A stretch of 64,000 nt of DNA from Mycobacterium sp. OTB74. GTDB taxonomy: Bacteria; Actinomycetota; Actinomycetes; Mycobacteriales; Mycobacteriaceae. The notes under the pieces were generated by a model. The model was not told where the DNA came from. It was given only the letters and a program-made list of their open reading frames with translations, and did not search any database. Below are positions 1 through 7,273 of the stretch, piece by piece. A program made the translations under genes and the position numbers. The stretch is from positions 1 through 64,000 of the forward strand of contig NZ_JARXVD010000003.1 of the NCBI RefSeq assembly GCF_029892685.1. The letters are read 5' to 3'. Numbering within the stretch: the stretch's first letter is position 1; the number at the start of each line of letters is the position of its first letter.

Positions 1-135
1 ATCCAAAACGTCCGCATCCGCGCACGCAAACCCGGTCGAGAACCCACAACACTCCTCAATCAGAAGGGGTGTTGCATCGATCCCTTGAACCCGCCGTCGA
101 TTTCGGTACGCAACCCTCACATTCGTGAGAGCTGC
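1..135. other. window edge, no gene assigned
   Basis: The first 135 bases lie downstream of the minus-strand uppP gene. All three forward frames close within this stretch, after about 28 to 45 codons, and none resembles a family I recognise. It could hold the 3' end of a gene entering from the left. No hairpin with a T-tract was seen. Confidence 0.3.
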
Positions 136-1032
136 TTAGTGCAGCGTCAACCAGGCCAGGCTGCCCAGGCCGGCAAGCGCGCAGTAGATCGCGAACGGCG
201 TCAGGGTGCGGGTCTCGAAGTACTTCACTAGGAATCGCACCGCCAGGTACGCGGCGATAAAGGCCGCGACGCTGCCGGCTATGACCTGTCCGCCGATGCC
301 CTGGCCCGCAGGCCCGAACAACTCAGGAATCTTCAGGGCCCCAGCGGCCAGGATCACCGGCGTGGCCAACAGGAACGAGAATCGTGCCGCATCTTCGTGC
401 GACAGGCCGCGCAGCACGCCGGCCACCATAGTCGTGCCGGAGCGGCTGATGCCCGGGAACAGCGCCAGAATCTGGGCCGCGCCGATTCCCATGCCTTCGA
501 GGAATGGCAGGCGGGCCAGTCGTTCGTCGGATTCGTTGAGCCCCTCCGACGGCGCCGAAGCCGGTACCGCTGAGGCCGAGCGACGCCGAAGTCGTTCGCC
601 CACATAGAGAATCACGCCGTTGATGGCCAGGAACGCCGCCGCCGGAACCGGCTTACCCAGCGTCGTTCGCAGCGCGTGGTCCAGCAACAGGCCGGCGATG
701 CCGACCGGGATGGTGGACAGGACCAGCAGCCAGGCCAGGCGTTCGCTCGAGGTGCTGATCCGCCGGTTCTTGATCGAGGTGAACAGTCCGCCAATCACCG
801 CGACCCAGTCCCGCCAGAAGAATGCCAGCAGCGCAAGGGCGGTCGCGACGTGCACCGCGACCAGGAACGCCAGGTACGGGGACTTATCGGCCGTCATGTC
901 CAGATCGGTGGCCCACCGCCCGCCGACGAGTGCCGGGATCAGGATGGAGTGGCCCAGGCTGGACACCGGGAACAGCTCTGTGACGCCCTGAAAAGCGCCG
1001 ACGACGACAGCTTCAATGTAGTTGAGGCTCAA
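136..1032 (-). CDS. uppP: undecaprenyl-diphosphatase UppP (BacA family)
   Basis: Integral membrane phosphatase that converts undecaprenyl diphosphate to the monophosphate, recycling the lipid carrier for peptidoglycan and other wall polymers; overproduction gives bacitracin resistance in this family. The 298 residues carry both signatures: the N-terminal Gln/Glu-rich motif (FQGVTELFPVSSLGH, about residues 14-28) and the central GISRSGTTM loop near residue 195, within about eight hydrophobic segments. The length is slightly above the usual 265-280, owing to a hydrophilic loop around residues 150-175. The start is TTG at 1032; an AGGAG lies upstream but further than ideal. It sits 13 bp after the echA21 stop on the same strand, so the two are probably co-transcribed. 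The function call is secure; exact start less so. Confidence 0.95.
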   Translation of the reverse strand: MSLNYIEAVVVGAFQGVTELFPVSSLGHSILIPALVGGRWATDLDMTADKSPYLAFLVAVHVATALALLAFFWRDWVAVIGGLFTSIKNRRISTSSERLAWLLVLSTIPVGIAGLLLDHALRTTLGKPVPAAAFLAINGVILYVGERLRRRSASAVPASAPSEGLNESDERLARLPFLEGMGIGAAQILALFPGISRSGTTMVAGVLRGLSHEDAARFSFLLATPVILAAGALKIPELFGPAGQGIGGQVIAGSVAAFIAAYLAVRFLVKYFETRTLTPFAIYCALAGLGSLAWLTLH

Positions 1033-1045
1033 GGTGATTCGGCTC

Positions 1046-1888
1046 CTACTCGCCCTTGAATTCGGGCGGGCGCTTGGCGAACATCGCGGTGATGCCCTCG
1101 GTCAGGTCCTTCGATGCAATGAATGCTGAGTTCCAGGCTGCGACGTAACGCAGGCTCGCCGATACCCCGGCGGTGCGCTGCTCGTCGAGCACGTCCTTGA
1201 CACCGCGCACCACCAGCGGCGGATTGGCGGCGATCTCGCGTGCGGTCTCATGAGCGGCGGCCAACGCGGCGTCGGCGTCGGCGAAGACGTCGTTCACCAG
1301 ACCGATCTTCTCGGCTCGCGCTGCATCAATATCCTTGCCCGTCAATGCCAATTCGCGGAGGTGCCCGTCGGACAGGATCAGCGGCAGCCGTGCCAGCGAG
1401 CCCACGTCGGCGACGATGGCCAGCTTGACCTCGCGCACCGAGAACTTGGCGTCGGCGCTGGCGTAGCGGATGTCGACCGCGGAGATCAGGTCGACGCCGC
1501 CGCCGATGCACCAGCCGGCGACCGATGCGATGACGGGGGTGCGGCAGTCGGCGACCGCCGTGATCGACTGCTGCATGGTCCGCAGCTTGGTGTGGAAGTC
1601 GGTGCGTTCCTTGGCCAGCGCGCCGTCGGCCATCATCGGCGTCAGGGTGCCGCCCATGGCCGCCAGGTCCAGGCCGTAGCTGAAGTTCTTGCCCGAGCCG
1701 GCCAGCACGATGGCACGAACATTCGGGTCGGCGTCCAGCGCCTCGAAGGCCACCGGAAGCTCAGCCCAGAACGCTGGGCCCATGGCGTTGCCCTTGCCGG
1801 GGCCGGTCAGCGTGACTTGTGCAACGTGTCCGTCGACCTCGACGGTGAGGGATTCATAGGTTCCGTGGGATTCGGAGGATTCGCCCAT
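1046..1888 (-). CDS. echA21: enoyl-CoA hydratase/isomerase family protein (EchA21-like)
   Basis: Crotonase-fold protein of 280 residues, expected to act on a 2-enoyl-CoA or a related acyl-CoA in the cytoplasm. The oxyanion-hole segments are visible: an AxGxNFSYG-like region (VLAGSGKNFSYGLDL) and the CIGGGVDLISAVDIRYAS helix, followed by REVKLAIVADVGSLARLP. The order echA21, TIGR03086 protein, hisC2 matches my memory of M. tuberculosis Rv3774-Rv3773c-Rv3772, which is the basis for the symbol. I chose ATG at 1888 over an upstream start at 2038, because the longer form has a non-crotonase N-terminus and would overlap the divergent gene. Substrate unknown. Its 3' end abuts uppP. Confidence 0.88.
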   Translation of the reverse strand: MGESSESHGTYESLTVEVDGHVAQVTLTGPGKGNAMGPAFWAELPVAFEALDADPNVRAIVLAGSGKNFSYGLDLAAMGGTLTPMMADGALAKERTDFHTKLRTMQQSITAVADCRTPVIASVAGWCIGGGVDLISAVDIRYASADAKFSVREVKLAIVADVGSLARLPLILSDGHLRELALTGKDIDAARAEKIGLVNDVFADADAALAAAHETAREIAANPPLVVRGVKDVLDEQRTAGVSASLRYVAAWNSAFIASKDLTEGITAMFAKRPPEFKGE

Positions 1889-1932
1889 GAACCGCAAGAT
1901 TAGCCGGTGACCTTCGGCGTAGCGTGACCACC

Positions 1933-2490
1933 ATGACGACGCCAGCCGACGAGATAGAAAGCGCTGAGCAGAGCCTTGCCGTGCTGCTCGGCGTGCTGAA
2001 GCAGGTCGGGCCGGAAGACCTGTCCCGGCAGACCCCATGTACCAAGTTCGATGTCGCAGGGCTGACCGATCACCTGCTGAACTCGATCTCCATGCTCGGC
2101 GGGGCTGCCGGTGCCGAAAGTCCCAAACGTGATGTCAATGCACCTGTTGCACAACAGATTTCGGATGCTTCATTGCCGACCCTAGCCGCCTGGAAGCGGC
2201 GTGGTCTGGAGGGGACCATCACGATGGGGCCGACCGAACTGCCCGCCAATATCGTCGCGGGCATCTTGTCGCTGGAATTGCTGGTGCACGCGTGGGACTA
2301 CGCGTCAGCGCTCGGGCTGCAACTGCAGGTGCCCGACGACCTGGCCGACTACTCGCTCGAGCGGTGCCGAGTCATAGTGACACCGGAAGTCAGGCCGGCG
2401 GTCGGGTTCGATGAGCCCCTCGAGATTCTGATCGGCGCGAGCCCCATGGAGCAGCTGATCGCATTCACCGGCCGACAGGCTCTGGTCTAG
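1933..2490 (+). CDS. TIGR03086 family DinB-like protein (Rv3773c-like)
   Basis: Protein of 185 residues from ATG 1933 (a GTG at 1924 would add three). It has the four-helix mycothiol-maleylpyruvate-isomerase/DinB-like plan: an N-terminal helix (TPADEIESAEQSLAVLLGVL), the diagnostic DLSRQTPCTKFDVAGLTDHLL segment with a potential metal-binding His, and a C-terminal HAWDYASALG segment with the second His. Members of TIGR03086 are annotated as metal-binding proteins of unknown role; related enzymes use mycothiol. Divergent from echA21 with a 44-bp gap and convergent with hisC2, overlapping its stop by 4 bp. The function is not inferred beyond fold. Confidence 0.82.
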   Translation: MTTPADEIESAEQSLAVLLGVLKQVGPEDLSRQTPCTKFDVAGLTDHLLNSISMLGGAAGAESPKRDVNAPVAQQISDASLPTLAAWKRRGLEGTITMGPTELPANIVAGILSLELLVHAWDYASALGLQLQVPDDLADYSLERCRVIVTPEVRPAVGFDEPLEILIGASPMEQLIAFTGRQALV

Positions 2491-3578
2491 CCGGTCCGGG
2501 TCGCGATCCAGCCCCTGGCGAACTCCAGGAATACGTCGTTCTCAGCAGGCACGGTGACGGTGACCCGTACCCCGTCCTGCCCGTAGGGGCGCACCAGCAG
2601 CTTGTTGTCCGCGGCCGCGTCGACGAAGTCGTCGGTGCCGTCCGGGCCGAGCGGCAGCCAGACAAAGTTGGCTTGCGAGTCGGGCAGCTCGTAGCCGGCG
2701 TCGCGCAGGGCCCGGCTGACCCGGGCACGCTCGGCGGCAACGGCGTCGGTGCGGGCCAGCAGTTCGTCGGCGGCGTCCAGGCAGGCGATCGCCGCGGCCT
2801 GGCTGACGCTGGTCGCGGTGAACGGCACGTACACCTTGCCAAGTGCCGTGACGATGTCCTCGTGCGCGACGGCGTACCCGATCCGCAGGCCGGCCAGCCC
2901 GTAGGCCTTGGAGAACGTGCGCAGCACGACCACGTTCGGGTACGCCCGGACCAGGGCCAGGCTGTCCGGCAGCAGGCCGTCGCGGATGTATTCGACGTAG
3001 GCTTCGTCCAGCACCACCAGAATGTGCGGCGGCACCTTGGCGACGAACTCGGCGAGCTTGGCCGGGTCCACCACCGTCGAGGTCGGGTTGTTGGGGTTGC
3101 AGACGAAGATCAGCCGGGTGCGATCGGTGATCGCGTCCGCCATGGCATCGGGGTCGTGGGTGTGGTCCTTTAATGGGACCGGCACTGGTGTTGCGCCCGC
3201 GGTACGGACCTGCAGCGGGTAGACCTCGAAGCTGCGCCAGCCGAACATCACTTCGTCGCCGACCGAAGAGGTGATCTGGATTAGCTGTTGGCACAGGCTC
3301 ACCGACCCGCAGCCGACCGAAATTTGTTCAGGGGTGAAGCCGACGTAGGCGGCCAGGCGCTCACGCAGGGCGCGGTAGCCGTTGTCGGGGTAGCGGTTGA
3401 TGGTATCGGTGGCCTTGACGATTGCCTCGCGCACGCTGGGTAGCGGACCGTCGACGGTCTCGTTGCTGGCGATCTTGATCGCACCGGGGACGGTGCGGCC
3501 CGGGGTGTAGGCGGGCAGATCGGCCATTTCGGGGCGCAGACGGGCGGTCACCCGGGACAGTTTAGGGGTCGGCCGCAT
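2487..3578 (-). CDS. hisC2: aromatic amino acid / histidinol-phosphate type aminotransferase (HisC2, Pat)
   Basis: Pyridoxal-phosphate class I/II aminotransferase of 363 residues. Visible landmarks are the substrate-arm start (ASNETVDGP), the phosphate-binding region around GCGSVSLCQQL, the CNPNNPTS loop, LDEAYVEY and the FSKAYGLAGLRIGYA segment containing the Schiff-base lysine. It is closest in layout to mycobacterial Pat (Rv3772, HisC2), which transaminates phenylpyruvate/hydroxyphenylpyruvate rather than acting in histidine synthesis. The ATG at 3578 gives the usual length. The 3' end overlaps the convergent TIGR03086 gene by 4 bp. Aromatic specificity is inferred from synteny and sequence, not shown. 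Confidence 0.93.
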   Translation of the reverse strand: MRPTPKLSRVTARLRPEMADLPAYTPGRTVPGAIKIASNETVDGPLPSVREAIVKATDTINRYPDNGYRALRERLAAYVGFTPEQISVGCGSVSLCQQLIQITSSVGDEVMFGWRSFEVYPLQVRTAGATPVPVPLKDHTHDPDAMADAITDRTRLIFVCNPNNPTSTVVDPAKLAEFVAKVPPHILVVLDEAYVEYIRDGLLPDSLALVRAYPNVVVLRTFSKAYGLAGLRIGYAVAHEDIVTALGKVYVPFTATSVSQAAAIACLDAADELLARTDAVAAERARVSRALRDAGYELPDSQANFVWLPLGPDGTDDFVDAAADNKLLVRPYGQDGVRVTVTVPAENDVFLEFARGWIATRTG

Positions 3579-3677
3579 ATGCCCTGGCGTCGCGCTTTGC
3601 CTTTGACGGTGTTGCTTGTGTACCGTATCCCCTCGGCGGTTCCGGGGTTCTAGAATCCGGTACCCTCGGATCGTTCA

Positions 3678-3769
3678 GGAGGCGTGCCAGAGCGGCCGAA
3701 TGGGACTCACTGCTAATGAGTTGTCCCCCTTACCGGGGACCGGAGGTTCAAATCCTCTCGCCTCCGCCA
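3678..3769 (+). tRNA. tRNA-Ser (anticodon GCT)
   Basis: A class II tRNA with long variable arm. The acceptor stem pairs GGAGGCG with CGCCTCC, the anticodon loop CTGCTAA sits on a CTCA/TGAG stem giving anticodon GCT, the T-loop is GGTTCAAATC, and CCA is genome-encoded (3767-3769). A TAGAAT hexamer at 3651-3656 is a possible -10 element about 22 bp upstream of the mature 5' end. Confidence 0.97.
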
Positions 3770-3794
3770 CATAACTTAATAGCTGTACGTGCTG

Positions 3795-3870
3795 GCGCCC
3801 GTAGCTCAACGGATAGAGCATCTGACTACGGATCAGAAGGTTAGGGGTTCGAATCCCTTCGGGCGCACCA
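3795..3870 (+). tRNA. tRNA-Arg (anticodon ACG)
   Basis: Standard cloverleaf: acceptor GCGCCCG pairs with CGGGCGC, anticodon stem TCTGA/TCAGA encloses loop CTACGGA (anticodon ACG), T-arm GGGGTTCGAATCCC, and encoded CCA at 3868-3870. The ACG wobble A is the usual substrate of the TadA deaminase, which is encoded in this window at 37976-38431. Only 25 bp separate it from tRNA-Ser, so the two are probably one transcript. Confidence 0.97.
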
Positions 3871-3876
3871 TAATTG

Positions 3877-3905
3877 CAGGCCAGAGGCTAAAAGCTTCTG
3901 GCCTG
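3877..3905 (+). terminator. hairpin just downstream of tRNA-Arg
   Basis: A 13-bp stem (3877-3889 with 3893-3905, one G.U pair) with an AAA loop starts 7 bp after the tRNA CCA. There is no T-tract directly after it, so it may act as a 3' processing barrier or a weak terminator. A second smaller hairpin, TTTGCTG (3935-3941) with CAGCAAA (3954-3960), is followed by five T residues and is a more classical terminator. Confidence 0.6.
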
Positions 3906-3986
3906 AAATCGTATCCGGGTCGAAAGTCTTCCACTTTGCTGTCATTTTGCTACCAGCAAATTTTTCCAGCAGCTTTAGCCCAACAG

Positions 3987-4277
3987 TCAGCCGCCAACAA
4001 ACGTGCTTTTACACGTAGGTGGCACGGCAACGCCAACAGTCATTTCGCTTGGCTGGGTCCGGACTCGGTGTAGGTGGTGCCTGCGGAAAACCGGCGCGCT
4101 GTACTCGTCGCAGCCGGTGGGGGTGCGGAAGGAGGATGCAGACGTGGGCGCCGATGCGGTGATCCAGAACTGCCAACCGGGTGGTGGGGGTGGCCAGCTC
4201 GGGTCCGGTCGCCAATTCGCTTTCGGCGTCCAGTCAGCCGAGGGCACCTTCCATCCCGGCGGTGGATTGAATCGCAT
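3987..4277 (-). CDS. small protein with detached Pro/Trp (PPGW...WQFW) module, probably a gene remnant
   Basis: An ATG at 4277 opens 96 codons whose first 40 residues (NPPPGW, DWTPKANWRPDPSW, PPPPPGWQFW) closely match the C-terminal end of the membrane protein encoded at 11330-11917. In that intact protein the module is preceded by three membrane segments, which are missing here. Residues after about 42 are rich in Ser, Arg and His and look non-coding. No good Shine-Dalgarno precedes the ATG. I read this as a truncated or decayed copy of a module common in actinobacterial membrane proteins, though a small expressed protein cannot be excluded. Confidence 0.4.
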   Translation of the reverse strand: MRFNPPPGWKVPSADWTPKANWRPDPSWPPPPPGWQFWITASAPTSASSFRTPTGCDEYSAPVFRRHHLHRVRTQPSEMTVGVAVPPTCKSTFVGG

Positions 4278-4323
4278 TGCCGGTGTGGGCCACGCATAAG
4301 TCCGGCACCCTTCGAACACCCGA

Positions 4324-4536
4324 TTGTCAAGGCTCCGCCCGTGGTCAAGCAGGCGCCCGGTGGAGGCTCCGCCGGTGGAGGCGCCGCCGCCCCCGCCAGT
4401 TAAGCTGCCGATCATTAAAGTGCCGCGGTTGTTCAAGCAGGCTCCGGCAGAGGATCCTTCGCCCGCCCAGGCACCCGCTCTCGCACCGAAGCCGAATTCG
4501 ACGTGTGTGATTGCGATCCTGTGTCCGAAGCACTAG
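4324..4536 (+). pseudogene. degenerate proline-rich reading frame
   Basis: The frame ending at 4536 reads as a proline-rich tail (VEAPPVEAPPPPPVKLP, then KQAPAEDPSPAQAPALAPKP) and ends CVIAILCPKH. Immediately upstream, another frame reads IVKAPPVVKQAPGGG and closes at 4403. Removing one C from the CCC at about 4358-4360 would join the two into a continuous series of K(A/V)P...KQAP repeats. There is no convincing start or upstream coding region, and the stretch is antisense to the small open frame at 3987-4277. Treated as a broken gene end, low confidence. The 160 bp after it hold nothing I recognise. Confidence 0.25.
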
Positions 4537-4695
4537 CGGTCCCGCTACCGCGCCGGTTCTCCCGGCCAAGTCCCAGCTGCGCTGAGGACGCCACATGGCC
4601 GGCCACTCGCATGCGGTCGGCTGTGGTGAGTTTCGTTGCGATACAGACGATCTCGCACTGGTTATGTCACTGACAAACGAGTGTTTGTTGTGAGC

Positions 4696-6993
4696 TCAGG
4701 TCTGAGCCATCGCACCGGACCTGGTGTGGTCCTGATCGGCGCTGGTCACCCGGTGACGCATGGTCATCCACGCGGTCAGTCCCGACCAGACCACGGCGAC
4801 GTCGTCGCCGGAGTGGAACTCGCGGCCGGCGTCTTCGGGTGAAACCTCGCACACCACACTGATACTGATCTCGTCGCCGTAGCTCTCAATGACAACTCGC
4901 GCCGTCATGGTCGCCGCCGCGACGAGGTCTGCGACCGCGCAGGTGATGTGATCGACTTCGGCAGGGTCAAGGTCGGGGAGCGCTTTACTGAAGTGCAGTT
5001 CGACCTCCACGCCCCGATCTTCGGCCGATTCCACGACCGTGCGGATTTCGAATAGAAGCGGATGATCGGCCTGTAACTTGTCGAAAAGAGTTCGCAACCT
5101 TCGGGATTCGGCGCGTGCCTGCCGGCGGATCTCCGGGGTGACTGGCTCCTTGCGGCTGATCATGACCAAGAGTGGTTCGACGGTAGTCATGAGCTGGGCA
5201 TAGCGCCTGACGTAATCAGTCTGGATCGCGTCAGCTACTCGTTCGGCGGTCAGGACTTCCATGCATGCGTGGTTCTCAACGCGGGCCATGCGCGCCGCAC
5301 GGAAGGCCCAGGTGCTGAGCAATGAAGCGAACAGCTGTGGTAATAAGCCGCCGGCCAAGCTGAGCCCCAGAAAGAGCAGCATCGCTGCCGAGGAATCGCG
5401 AATCAGCAAGAGCGCAGCCGGCACCGCCCAATACATACACAAAGCTGAGGCGGCCCGGGTTGTTCGCGCTTGAAGGAGCAAGGGCAAGAGACAGAAGCCG
5501 ATGGTGCCCTGCGACCAGTTCGTGTCCATGGTCAACTCGGATGCGGTCAACAACGTTGGCTGGAGTACCGCGATGACGGCCAGGACAAGCGCGGCAACCC
5601 GTGCTGCGCGCCGTTCACCCCAAATCGCGGCGGGCACCGCTGTCAGGGCACACAGCGCGCTGAGTCCGGCGAGTACACCCTGCGTTACCGAGTACTGCGC
5701 ATAGGACGCCAGAGGCGGCACTGCGGCGACCAGATTCAGGATTGCGTAGGTCATCAGCGCGATTTTGAAGATTCCGCGGAGCTTCCAGATCATTCGGCCA
5801 GGCTCGAAGCTCTCGACCGTGGTGCCATGATCCGGCACCGGCCAAGACAGTTCAGCGACGGTGCCTTCGGCGGGGGCGGAGCGTACCGATCCCGTGCCGC
5901 CAGCACGGGTCATGCGGCCCTTCACGGACGCCCGGATGCCGTGCCCACCCAATCCGGCGCCCGGCGTGAAGCCGATCCCGTTGTCGGCGATCACCACTCG
6001 GTCGGGCTGGACATCGATACTGATGAGGGTCGCGTCGGCGTGGCGGTCCACGTTGTTGGTGACTTCGCGTGCGGCCGCCACCACCGCTGTGGCCAGCGGT
6101 CCGCGCAAGTAGACGGCATTGGCCCCAGTGAATCGAACCTTGGTCGTAAGGTGTGCCGTTTCGGCGCGCAGCACATCGACGATATTGATAGGGATCGTCG
6201 ATGAGGCTGACTGCGGGCGTCGCAGTATTTCCAGGTCCCGTGCCGCCTGCGCGGCGAGTCGTTCCGCCGGTATGGCGGCATTCTGGCCGACCATCAGCAA
6301 CGTGGCTGCCGCGGTGTCATGAAGGAGGGCGAGCTGTTCACGATCAAAGTCGCGCCTTGCCGCCGTGACGCTGCGTGCCACCTCGGCGGCTTGACGTTCG
6401 GCGCGCACCTGGTCGACGGTGTCGGCGATGCGGGTGATCATGATCCGGACGAGAATGGCCACCACGGCACTGGCGATTACGTTGGCGAGGTCGAAGACGT
6501 GCCCGATCCGGTGCCACCCGATCACGTGAGCGGAGCTGCAGATGTAGGCGATGACGATGCCGGCCGCAGTCGGAAATGCCGCCAGCGGACGCAACTGCAC
6601 CCCGAGCGTGGCCACCGCCACCGACGTGATCACGGCGGGGGCGCTCGGACTCATGTACGACGCGGCGTTGCCGATCAGCAGCCACGTGCCGCCGGCGACG
6701 CCGAACACCCAGCAGACATCGGCGGCGGTGAACTGCCACAGCAATGACCGTGTTGCTAGCCGGTATAGGGACCACATGCCGAGTGCGGCGAGCAGCATTT
6801 GGCCGGCGGAGGGCCAGACCAGCCCGTTGTCGAAGAAGCAGACGAGTGCGACCACCAAGCTGGTGGTGTGACGCACCGCCAAACTGGCCAGACCGACATG
6901 CCGCTCAAGCTGATGCCGTGAAACACCTTCACCGATGCTGAGGACGTGAGCTCCGCTAGGTGCGGTGTCGTTGCCGACGGTACCTCTGTCCAT
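4696..6993 (-). CDS. double-module membrane sensor histidine kinase (active N-half, degenerate C-half)
   Basis: 765-residue protein with two tandem sensor-kinase-like modules. Module 1: several membrane segments (about 36-190), a HisKA_3-type dimerisation helix with phospho-acceptor H225 in REQLALLHDTAAATLL, then an ATPase domain with N-box E310/N314 before RH, DNGIGF near 337-342 and GHGI near 350. Module 2: another membrane block (about 402-560), a helix resembling the first but with Met at the His position (YAQLMTTVEPLL), and a region shaped like the ATPase with no N-, G1- or G2-box (about 645-720). HisKA_3 kinases normally phosphorylate NarL/LuxR regulators, and one lies at 10421-11104. 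A paralogue with the same plan is divergent at 7274-9637. Start ATG 6993; GTG 6996 is possible. Signal unknown. Confidence 0.85.
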   Translation of the reverse strand: MDRGTVGNDTAPSGAHVLSIGEGVSRHQLERHVGLASLAVRHTTSLVVALVCFFDNGLVWPSAGQMLLAALGMWSLYRLATRSLLWQFTAADVCWVFGVAGGTWLLIGNAASYMSPSAPAVITSVAVATLGVQLRPLAAFPTAAGIVIAYICSSAHVIGWHRIGHVFDLANVIASAVVAILVRIMITRIADTVDQVRAERQAAEVARSVTAARRDFDREQLALLHDTAAATLLMVGQNAAIPAERLAAQAARDLEILRRPQSASSTIPINIVDVLRAETAHLTTKVRFTGANAVYLRGPLATAVVAAAREVTNNVDRHADATLISIDVQPDRVVIADNGIGFTPGAGLGGHGIRASVKGRMTRAGGTGSVRSAPAEGTVAELSWPVPDHGTTVESFEPGRMIWKLRGIFKIALMTYAILNLVAAVPPLASYAQYSVTQGVLAGLSALCALTAVPAAIWGERRAARVAALVLAVIAVLQPTLLTASELTMDTNWSQGTIGFCLLPLLLQARTTRAASALCMYWAVPAALLLIRDSSAAMLLFLGLSLAGGLLPQLFASLLSTWAFRAARMARVENHACMEVLTAERVADAIQTDYVRRYAQLMTTVEPLLVMISRKEPVTPEIRRQARAESRRLRTLFDKLQADHPLLFEIRTVVESAEDRGVEVELHFSKALPDLDPAEVDHITCAVADLVAAATMTARVVIESYGDEISISVVCEVSPEDAGREFHSGDDVAVVWSGLTAWMTMRHRVTSADQDHTRSGAMAQT

Positions 6994-7082
6994 CACTCCT
7001 CATGCTGTCAATCTCGCGATGCGGACGGCGGTGCCTGCGCCAGGAGCCTCGAAGGTATCGCCAGCGTAGGACGTACGACGTA

Positions 7083-7108
7083 GGCCGACCGAATGAATAT
7101 ATTCGGCC
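7083..7108. promoter_or_regulatory. inverted repeat in the divergent kinase promoter region
   Basis: In the 280-bp gap between the two divergent kinase genes, GGCCGA (7083-7088) faces TCGGCC (7103-7108), and inside it CCGAAT (7089-7094) faces ATTCGG (7101-7106) around a GAATATATTC core. The AT-rich core in GC-rich DNA and its position suggest a regulator-binding site or promoter, perhaps for the linked LuxR-type regulator. No direct evidence of binding. Confidence 0.45.
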
Positions 7109-7273
7109 AGATGATGGCGCAGTATAGCCGCGATGGGCCAGCTCCAGAGTCATCCGTTCGACGGACAACGCGGCTATTGGATCACCGAGGGCGGCGCCAT
7201 AAAATCCGCGGTACAGAGCAAAAGCGGACGGCGTCGACCACACACCGTGGTGGCTACCCGGCAGTGTGTTCCG

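Noticed and set aside
1889..2038. 50-residue N-terminal extension of EchA21
   Set aside because: It would overlap the divergent TIGR03086 gene and does not look like a crotonase N-terminus.
7133..7273. 47-residue N-terminal extension of the second kinase
   Set aside because: The paralogue has no matching extension and the residues are low-quality; ATG 7274 or 7289 fits better.
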